Below, piece after piece: positions 1 to 5,504 of a stretch of 5,504 nt of DNA. The DNA lies in contig CAMLLI010000351.1 of the NCBI GenBank assembly GCA_946480685.1, positions 1-5,504 on the forward strand, in the 5' to 3' direction. Made by a program: the position numbers and the translations under genes. The notes under the pieces were generated by a model. That model did no database searches and was not told where the DNA came from. It saw nothing but the letters and a program-made list of their open reading frames with translations. How positions within the stretch are numbered: the first letter of the stretch is position 1; the number at the start of each line of letters is the position of its first letter. Source of the DNA: an uncultured Flammeovirgaceae bacterium (GTDB lineage: Bacteria; Bacteroidota; Bacteroidia; Cytophagales; Cyclobacteriaceae).

Positions 1-1758
1 GGTCCTTTTAATATAGACCTGCGTGTAGAAGGTACGAACATGGATTTGCAGGCTGCCGGCTATATAACCTCCAACGAAGTAAAACCACAGATACATTTTA
101 CGACTACACTCAATCGCTTTGATATAGCAGCGGTAGAACCCTTTACCATGAAACAGGTAAAGGATATGAAAGGACAGCTTGTTGGCGAGGTGCGCATTGA
201 AGGCTATACTGACGACCCGGATATTGATGGCATCCTTACTTTTAAAAATGCCGAATTTATACCAACCATCATCGGCAGTAAGTTTCTACTGGAGAATGAA
301 AGCATCCGCCTGAATCGCTCGGGGGTTGCGCTGAACAAATTCAGGATCAAGGATGACAAAGGAAATATAGCACTTATTGAAGGTACGATCCGTCCGAATA
401 CATTTAACTCGTATGATCTGGGGCTTACGTTCAACGCAGAAGACTTCCTGGTGATCAACACCACGGAAGATGATAACGATCTCTTCTATGGAAATGTGCG
501 CATCAATGCAAAAGCAAAAGTTACGGGCACATCCGACTTTCCGAAAGTACAACTCGATGCGAGTCTGAGCAAAGGAAGTGAATTTACCTATATCGTTCCG
601 GAAACGCAGAAGTCAGTTCTGGAACAGGAGGGTATCGTTCGCTTTGTAGATCGCGATGCTGTGAAGGATCCGTTCCTCGCTTCCATTGAACCGGAAGATA
701 CGGTAACTTCAAAATTTACCGGTATAGAGTTGGCCGCAAATATAGAATTGAACGATGATGAGATCCTGAATATCATCATTGATCCGGTAACGGGTGACAA
801 GCTTTCCGTACAGGGTAACTCCACGCTTACGTTCGGTATAGATGAAACCGGCGACATGCAGTTATCGGGACGTTATGAGATCACGCAGGGTTCCTATAAC
901 CTCTCCTTCTACAAACTCGTGAAGCGACAATTCTCCATTGAGAAAGGCAGCACGATTACCTGGACGGGAAATATACTGCAACCCGAGATGAACATCCGCG
1001 CGTTGTTCCGGGTGGAGACTTCTCCTATCGACCTCGTGGCGAATCAGAACCCCTCGGCAACACAGGATCTGTCCTATAAACAACGACTGCCCTTCCTGGT
1101 ATACCTCATCATTGAAGGGAATTTGCTTTCACCAGACATACGTTTTCAGCTTGATATGCCGCAGGATAAGCAAAACGCTTTTGGAGGAAGTATATATGCG
1201 AAGATCAAAGATATAAACACACGCGAGTCTGATCTGAACAAACAGGTCTTTGCCTTGTTGATACTGAAACGCTTTATTTCCGACAACCCGTTTGAAAGTG
1301 AAGGAGGCGGCTCAGGCGTTGCTTCTACTGCGCGGAATAGCGTGAGTAAAATATTGACGGATCAATTGAACAGACTCTCTGAAAATATCAAAGGCGTACA
1401 GCTCTCATTTGATGTGAAGTCGTACGAAGACTATACGAGTGGTCGTGCCGAAGGACAAACCGAATTACAGCTGGGCGTTTCAAAAACTTTGCTCAACGAC
1501 AGGCTCGTGGTAAAAGTAGCCGGCAACGTAGATGTAGAAGGCGATGCGTCTAACCAGCGTGACTTTACAGACTATATAGGCGATCTTGCGCTGGAGTATA
1601 AACTTACTGAAGATGGCCGGCTCCGGATCACCGGATTCCGCAATAGCAATTATGATATGATCGATGGTGAGTTGATCGAGACCGGAGCCGGGTTTATATA
1701 TATTAAAGATTACGATGCGTTACGTGAATTATTTAAAGCCAATGCCAAGGAGAATTGA
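1..1758 (+). CDS. tamB: TamB-like translocation/assembly module protein (DUF490), 3' part; 5' end outside window
   Basis: The reading frame is open from base 1, so the ATG at 40 is an internal Met and not the start. The visible part is 585 codons plus TGA; TamB proteins are usually well over 1,000 residues, so roughly half or more of the N-terminal side is missing. TamB is anchored in the inner membrane and crosses the periplasm as a long beta-rich, groove-shaped protein that partners an Omp85 barrel, with roles in outer-membrane protein assembly and phospholipid transport. What is seen: continuous alternating beta-strand sequence without Cys or membrane segments, a Gly-rich loop (EGGGSG, about residues 434-439) followed by an amphipathic helix (about 446-463, SKILTDQLNRL), then the strand-rich C-terminal TamB domain with LGVSKTLLNDRLVV and a closing GAGFIYIKDYDALRELF. 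The helix, 'LLNDRL' strand and terminal 'F.Y...(Y/F)D.L..LF' are typical of Bacteroidota TamB. The downstream TamL gene 10 nt away strengthens the call. Assignment is from recognised motifs and context, not a search. Confidence 0.9.
   Translation, partial: GPFNIDLRVEGTNMDLQAAGYITSNEVKPQIHFTTTLNRFDIAAVEPFTMKQVKDMKGQLVGEVRIEGYTDDPDIDGILTFKNAEFIPTIIGSKFLLENESIRLNRSGVALNKFRIKDDKGNIALIEGTIRPNTFNSYDLGLTFNAEDFLVINTTEDDNDLFYGNVRINAKAKVTGTSDFPKVQLDASLSKGSEFTYIVPETQKSVLEQEGIVRFVDRDAVKDPFLASIEPEDTVTSKFTGIELAANIELNDDEILNIIIDPVTGDKLSVQGNSTLTFGIDETGDMQLSGRYEITQGSYNLSFYKLVKRQFSIEKGSTITWTGNILQPEMNIRALFRVETSPIDLVANQNPSATQDLSYKQRLPFLVYLIIEGNLLSPDIRFQLDMPQDKQNAFGGSIYAKIKDINTRESDLNKQVFALLILKRFISDNPFESEGGGSGVASTARNSVSKILTDQLNRLSENIKGVQLSFDVKSYEDYTSGRAEGQTELQLGVSKTLLNDRLVVKVAGNVDVEGDASNQRDFTDYIGDLALEYKLTEDGRLRITGFRNSNYDMIDGELIETGAGFIYIKDYDALRELFKANAKEN
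1747..1754 (+). promoter_or_regulatory. Possible Shine-Dalgarno sequence for tamL inside the tamB 3' end
   Basis: AAGGAGAA lies in the last codons of tamB (Lys-Glu-Asn-stop). It is a good match to the anti-SD complement, but it ends 14 nt before the preferred tamL ATG at 1769, which is longer than ideal. It lies downstream of the alternative ATGs at 1715 and 1742, so it cannot serve them. Bacteroidota depend only weakly on SD sequences, so this may simply be coding sequence; translational coupling from the tamB stop is an equally good explanation. Confidence 0.35.
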
Positions 1759-1768
1759 GACCATTTGC

Positions 1769-1831
1769 ATGCATCGTAAATTTTTCATGACCGGCATCAT
1801 GGCGTTCATCACCTTGTTGCTGGCATCGTGT
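1769..1831 (+). other. Type II (lipoprotein) signal peptide and lipidation Cys of TamL
   Basis: Codons 1-21 encode a short basic n-region (Met-His-Arg-Lys), a hydrophobic core (FFMTGIMAFITLLL) and the lipobox L-A-S-C, with Cys21 encoded by TGT at 1829-1831. Signal peptidase II would cleave before Cys21. The residues after Cys (TGTKYLKEGE) lack the Lys followed by Asp/Glu run described as a surface-export signal for some Bacteroidota lipoproteins. The lipid would therefore be expected on the periplasmic face of the outer membrane, consistent with a POTRA-bearing N-terminus facing TamB; that last step is inference. Confidence 0.82.
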
Positions 1832-4114
1832 ACCGGCACAAAATATCTAAAGGAAGGTGAAGCTTTTTACAACGGTGCCGTAATTAATTTTGAGACACCC
1901 CAAGGACGTGTCGGCAGAAAGAGAATTCTGGAGAGTGAACTTCAAACCTATATCAATCCCAAGCCCAATGGAAAATTTCTCGGGTCGCGTCCGGGTGTGT
2001 GGCTATACTATGTAGCCGGTACACCTAAAAAGAAAAAGGGAGGCATTCGTAATTTTCTAAAGTATAAATTGGGAGATACCCCGGTGTTAATGAGTGAGAC
2101 AACACCCGATCGCACGGCCAAAACTTTACAAGGACAGTTGCAGAATGAAGGATACTTTCGCTCAACCGTGAAGAGTCAGGTTGTTACTAAAGGCAAGAAT
2201 GGAAAAGTAATTTATAATGTAACGCTATATCGGCCGTATCGTCTTCGCAGCATTCAGTATCCGAAGGCGAAGGACAGTGTTTATGCTGCTATCATTGAGT
2301 CTCTCAAAAATGAATCGCTGCTGGATACTGGCAGACGCTACGATCTCGAACGCATGCAGGCCGAGCAGGTACGCATCGAAGAAGAAGTAGAAAATTACGG
2401 CTTCTATTATTTTGACGACAAGTACCTGGTATTCGAAGCTGATAGCACGGTAGGAAAACGCAAGGTAGACCTGACGCTGAAGCTCGAAGATAATATACCG
2501 GATCGCGCCAGACGAATTTACCGACTGGACAAAATCAATGTATATCCCGACTATATCTTGTCGATGGACAGCACAGTTCAGAATCCTGCCGATACAACGC
2601 TTGTCAATAATTACTACTACATTGACCGGAACCATTATTTCCGCCCGGAGATCATTACGGATGTTATCAATTTAAAAAAGGGCAAGACCTATAGCCGCGA
2701 AGCGCAGGATTTTACCTTGAGTCACCTGATGGGACTTGGTGCATTCAAATTTGTAAACATCAAGTTCATGGAGTCTCCACGCAAGGATTCGGCTATGCTG
2801 GATGCCGATATATACCTTACACCGCTGAAGAAGAAATCGCTGCGAGCAGAAGTGCAGGCGGTGTCCAAATCGAATAACTTTGTAGGACCGGGTGTGGGCT
2901 TTACATTTACCAACCGGAATTTTCTGCGTGGCGCAGAATTATTTCAGTTGAAACTGAATACTTCGTATGAAGTGCAGATCAGCCGGCAGGCGTCCGGTGC
3001 GCTCAATTCATTCGAGATGGGAATTGAATCGAGTCTTACCGTGCCGCGATTTATATCACCTATCCACATTGACTATAATTCAAAACAATATTTACCAAAG
3101 ACACAATTCAAACTTGGCTATAATTTCCAGAACCGGTTAAGTTATTTCCGCATCAACTCTTTTAACGCAGGGTATGGTTATAACTGGAAAGAGAGTATAT
3201 CAAAGTCTCATGAGTTATTCCCAATTGATATAACGTTTTTAAAAACAGATAAGCGCTCCGCATTATTTGATACATTGTTAAATAGAAACCCAGTGCTCGC
3301 GAGTTCATTTGATGATCAGTTCATTATCGGTACACGATACTCCTATACCATCAACACGCAACTATCTGAGGATATATTGCAGCGTTATGAAGAACGGAAG
3401 TATCGCAAACACAGTTTTTATTTCAACGGAAATATAGATGTTGCCGGCAACCTGCTGCATACTGTTCAGCATGCCATCGAAAAAAACAAGGAGCAGGATA
3501 CGTATGAAATATTTCACCTCCCCTATTCGCAATATGTACGCGGTGATGTAGACGTGCGTTACTACTGGGCTATGGACGAGCACAACAAATTAGCGACACG
3601 CCTTGCTATAGGAACGGGTTATGCATTTGGCAATTCGAATACAATGCCCTATATAAAACAGTTTGCGATCGGTGGTTCCAATAGTATACGCGCTTTCCCG
3701 GCACGTTCCATTGGGCCCGGTACATATGATGTGTTAGCAATTCTGGATACAACTCGTTTCATCGATCAGCGAGGAGACATCAAGCTGGAAGGTAACATCG
3801 AATACAGGTTTGACATTATTAAATCGTTGAAGGGCGCTTTGTTTGTTGATGCCGGTAATATCTGGCTGATGCGTGCCGATGAAGATAACAGACCCGGAGG
3901 AGTATTCAAGAAAGATACTTTTCTAAAGCAACTTGCAGTAGGCACCGGTGCCGGGCTTCGCTTCGATTTCAGTTTCTTTGTGTTGCGACTGGATGTAGCC
4001 TTCCCGCTGCGAAGGCCTGCCGAAGGTTGGGTAACAAAAGATATAGACTTCGGCAGTCCTTCGTGGCGTGGCGACAACATTGTGTTCAACATTGCCATTG
4101 GCTATCCGTTCTGA
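1769..4114 (+). CDS. tamL: TamL: lipoprotein TamA/BamA-family (Omp85) outer-membrane barrel protein
   Basis: This is the outer-membrane partner of TamB in Bacteroidota: periplasmic POTRA-type repeats feeding a C-terminal 16-strand Omp85 barrel, made as a lipoprotein. From the chosen start it has 781 residues. Residues 1-20 form a type II signal peptide (basic HRK, hydrophobic core, lipobox LLAS) before Cys21. POTRA-like units fill about 25-335, with LQGQLQNEGYF at 120-130 and a last unit ending GLGAFKFVNIKF near 333; a KKKKGG patch lies at 87-92. The barrel starts near 358. It carries GGSNSIRAFPARSIGPG (about 635-651), the L6 motif usually written VRGF/Y, here IRAF; then FVDAGNIW (692-699), and it ends in IAIGYPF with terminal Phe, as a beta-signal should. 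The start at 1769 is preferred because it leaves a normal 20-residue signal peptide and a 10-nt gap after tamB. ATGs at 1742 and 1715 are in frame, but would add 9 or 18 residues before the signal and overlap tamB. The gene is probably co-transcribed with tamB. BamA itself is less likely, because of the lipobox and the TamB neighbour. Confidence 0.9.
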   Translation: MHRKFFMTGIMAFITLLLASCTGTKYLKEGEAFYNGAVINFETPQGRVGRKRILESELQTYINPKPNGKFLGSRPGVWLYYVAGTPKKKKGGIRNFLKYKLGDTPVLMSETTPDRTAKTLQGQLQNEGYFRSTVKSQVVTKGKNGKVIYNVTLYRPYRLRSIQYPKAKDSVYAAIIESLKNESLLDTGRRYDLERMQAEQVRIEEEVENYGFYYFDDKYLVFEADSTVGKRKVDLTLKLEDNIPDRARRIYRLDKINVYPDYILSMDSTVQNPADTTLVNNYYYIDRNHYFRPEIITDVINLKKGKTYSREAQDFTLSHLMGLGAFKFVNIKFMESPRKDSAMLDADIYLTPLKKKSLRAEVQAVSKSNNFVGPGVGFTFTNRNFLRGAELFQLKLNTSYEVQISRQASGALNSFEMGIESSLTVPRFISPIHIDYNSKQYLPKTQFKLGYNFQNRLSYFRINSFNAGYGYNWKESISKSHELFPIDITFLKTDKRSALFDTLLNRNPVLASSFDDQFIIGTRYSYTINTQLSEDILQRYEERKYRKHSFYFNGNIDVAGNLLHTVQHAIEKNKEQDTYEIFHLPYSQYVRGDVDVRYYWAMDEHNKLATRLAIGTGYAFGNSNTMPYIKQFAIGGSNSIRAFPARSIGPGTYDVLAILDTTRFIDQRGDIKLEGNIEYRFDIIKSLKGALFVDAGNIWLMRADEDNRPGGVFKKDTFLKQLAVGTGAGLRFDFSFFVLRLDVAFPLRRPAEGWVTKDIDFGSPSWRGDNIVFNIAIGYPF

Positions 4115-4117
4115 TAT

Positions 4118-5504
4118 TTACTTTACCACCGGGAACGCCACTATGCGCACCTTGGTACATCCGTACGGTATCAGCGAAATGGTCTCAACTTCTTTTCCGG
4201 TTTCTCCCTGGTATACATTGGTACGATTGGTGATTGGCTGATGCGCCACACCATTTACTACTTTCCAATCGGGTATCTTTCGGGCTGGTGCTGTTATGGT
4301 TATCGGTGCATGCTGTTGGTTCCAGATAAAGGGAGCGGCTACCGGCCGCACCGTTACCTGCAGCTTTGACTTCGGATCGCGTATAGCGTCTTGCAGCAAA
4401 CCATAGTTCCAAGCCTCGGTCGGATATATACTATAGTAATCACCTTCGGCAGGTTCATTTCCTTTCTCCCAGCGTTCGCCCAGCTTTAATGCATATACCA
4501 GTGGGCCGCGCTCAACCACTCTTGAATTTTTTGCCCAGTTCGAAGTGGTGACTTCCATGGGCAATTGCAGCGTGAGTATATCTTTATTCTTCCAGGTTTG
4601 TTCAAGGGTAATGATCTGTCCGCCTTTAGCGGTGCGCAGTTGTTTACCATTCAGCGTAACAACCGCTTCCCTACACCATGCCGGGATGCGCAGTTGCAAC
4701 GGCATGGATACCGGTTTCTTCATGGCAAACGTAAAGTTGATCTTATCCTCAAACGGATAGTTTGTCTCTTCCAGGATGGTAATATTTTCTCCCTTTACAG
4801 TTGTTTTGATTTCATTAGGACTATACTCCAAGGCAGCAAGTCCACCCTGTGCAGTAGCATACCACAGGTGCGTTGTAAATTTAGTCCAGCCCTGGTGCAT
4901 ATTAGCCGTGCAGCAGGTATAGCCACTGCGTAAACCAAATACATTGTTCATGCCGCGATCGAACGGCAATGAAAAATCGAAAACACCGCGCGATACTTCC
5001 ACCTGGTTTGCAATCTGGAAATACTGTTTGTTGTTATAGTCGTCTGATGTTTGCGTAGGCAGTGCGTTGAACGTCATTCGTTCGAGCGCATCCATATAGT
5101 GTATATCTCCGGTAATGGAAATAACTTTCTCAAGCGAATACATGGATTCCACGATGGCACAAAGTTCAACACCCTGTGTCGGATCATTACCATGCAGATC
5201 TTCATCACCGGAAAATATACCCATCGGTAAACCGTGTAACAACATCAGGTCGTTCCAGCCCGTCTTTAATTGTTTCAGGTATAGCGAATCACCGGAGCGC
5301 TGATAATTTATAGCAGGTGATTTCAGTGCCATACCTATATTTACCGCATGGCGGCTCATCCAGTGTTCATCGGTCTGGTTGGCAGCTGCCTGCATTACCC
5401 AATCACGATTGCCCAGCCAGGTGCTCCAGGTAAAACTTTGTGCTTCTATTTTAGCGGCAAGGTCCAAAAGTGCTTTGTCATGCGTGATCATATATAGCCA
5501 CTGA
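4118..5504 (-). CDS. GH127-like glycoside hydrolase (beta-L-arabinofuranosidase family, DUF1680), 3' part; 5' end outside window
   Basis: The frame runs open past the window edge (codons Gln-Trp-Leu-Tyr precede the Met at 5491), so that Met is internal. About 461 residues are seen; family members are commonly 600-800, so the N-terminal signal region and first helices of the (alpha/alpha)6 barrel are missing. GH127 enzymes such as HypBA1 release beta-L-arabinofuranose, using a Zn-bound Cys nucleophile. Counting from the Met at 5491: Glu109 and Cys111 (GVELC) match the Zn ligands Glu338/Cys340 of HypBA1; Cys193-Cys194 (YTCCTAN) match Cys417/Cys418, the former being the nucleophile; Glu97 (SGDEDLHG) is the best candidate for acid/base Glu322. 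The C-terminal beta-sandwich follows, with RIPAWC (268-273), ERGPLVYAL (327-335) and the family-typical end IPYGCTKVRI. No frameshift is seen. Many relatives are PUL enzymes of untested specificity, so the substrate is not assigned. It is convergent with tamL and probably functionally unrelated to it. Confidence 0.88.
   Translation of the reverse strand, partial: QWLYMITHDKALLDLAAKIEAQSFTWSTWLGNRDWVMQAAANQTDEHWMSRHAVNIGMALKSPAINYQRSGDSLYLKQLKTGWNDLMLLHGLPMGIFSGDEDLHGNDPTQGVELCAIVESMYSLEKVISITGDIHYMDALERMTFNALPTQTSDDYNNKQYFQIANQVEVSRGVFDFSLPFDRGMNNVFGLRSGYTCCTANMHQGWTKFTTHLWYATAQGGLAALEYSPNEIKTTVKGENITILEETNYPFEDKINFTFAMKKPVSMPLQLRIPAWCREAVVTLNGKQLRTAKGGQIITLEQTWKNKDILTLQLPMEVTTSNWAKNSRVVERGPLVYALKLGERWEKGNEPAEGDYYSIYPTEAWNYGLLQDAIRDPKSKLQVTVRPVAAPFIWNQQHAPITITAPARKIPDWKVVNGVAHQPITNRTNVYQGETGKEVETISLIPYGCTKVRIVAFPVVK

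Noticed and set aside
1301..1324. Gly/Ser-rich stretch in tamB as a possible fusion linker or repeat
   Set aside because: It is short (EGGGSG), occurs once, and sits where Bacteroidota TamB proteins have a flexible loop before the C-terminal domain.
1690..1712. TATATATA-like run near the tamB 3' end as a possible -10 promoter for tamL
   Set aside because: Similar TATATA stretches occur throughout all three coding regions because of ATA/TAT codon use, and there is no convincing TTTG-type upstream element at the right spacing.
2225..2635. A 136-codon - strand frame antisense to tamL
   Set aside because: It is the longest antisense frame, but it lies wholly over the POTRA-coding region, and its hydrophobic Val/Ile-rich look is explained by the complement of Asp/Asn/Tyr codons. 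No start signal was seen.
4027..4233. A 68-codon + strand frame spanning the tamL 3' end and the convergent junction
   Set aside because: It is out of frame within tamL and antisense to the GH127-like gene, has no recognisable domain or RBS, and is rich in Trp, Arg and Cys, as shadow frames often are.
4545..4933. Two overlapping + strand frames (71 and 122 codons) inside the GH127-like gene
   Set aside because: They lie opposite highly conserved GH127 sequence including the Cys-Cys active site; the translations show no family-like pattern.
5489..5491. ATG at 5491 as the start of the GH127-like gene
   Set aside because: The frame stays open to the window edge, and the protein from this Met would lack the N-terminal third of the (alpha/alpha)6 barrel; the true start lies outside the window.

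Overview
The window looks like a chromosomal segment from a Bacteroidota bacterium, probably from the Chitinophagales/Cytophagales/Sphingobacteriales side of the phylum. The evidence is a TamA-like Omp85 barrel made as a lipoprotein (TamL) directly downstream of a TamB-type protein, plus a GH127-like glycoside hydrolase of a kind common in these glycan-degrading bacteria. Placement below phylum is a guess from general sequence character. The window is almost entirely coding: three genes, two of them cut by the window edges, and no stretch without a gene longer than about 10 bases.

Left and centre (+ strand, 1-4114): the 3' part of tamB, encoding the C-terminal TamB/DUF490 region of the inner-membrane-anchored, periplasm-spanning protein, is followed after 10 nt by tamL. 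TamL has a type II signal peptide with lipobox LLASC, N-terminal POTRA-type repeats and a C-terminal Omp85 beta-barrel ending in Phe. The pair is a likely operon. Its products would form the translocation and assembly module bridging the periplasm, assigned to outer-membrane protein assembly and/or phospholipid transport in other diderms.

Right (- strand, 4118-5504): the 3' two-thirds or so of a GH127-like (formerly DUF1680) glycoside hydrolase, convergent with tamL and separated from it by only 3 bp. The putative Zn/catalytic set is visible (Glu-x-Cys, Cys-Cys pair and an upstream Glu), so the enzyme appears intact in the part seen. It is probably a carbohydrate-accessory gene unrelated in function to the TAM pair.

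No RNA gene, mobile element, CRISPR array, repeat array or clear terminator was found. I see no strong case for an undescribed system. The points worth a second look are the lipoprotein form of the TAM barrel, its IRAF variant of the Omp85 VRGF motif, the 3-bp tail-to-tail junction, the atypical motif context of the GH127 active site, and a marked dependence of isoleucine codon choice on the preceding base.
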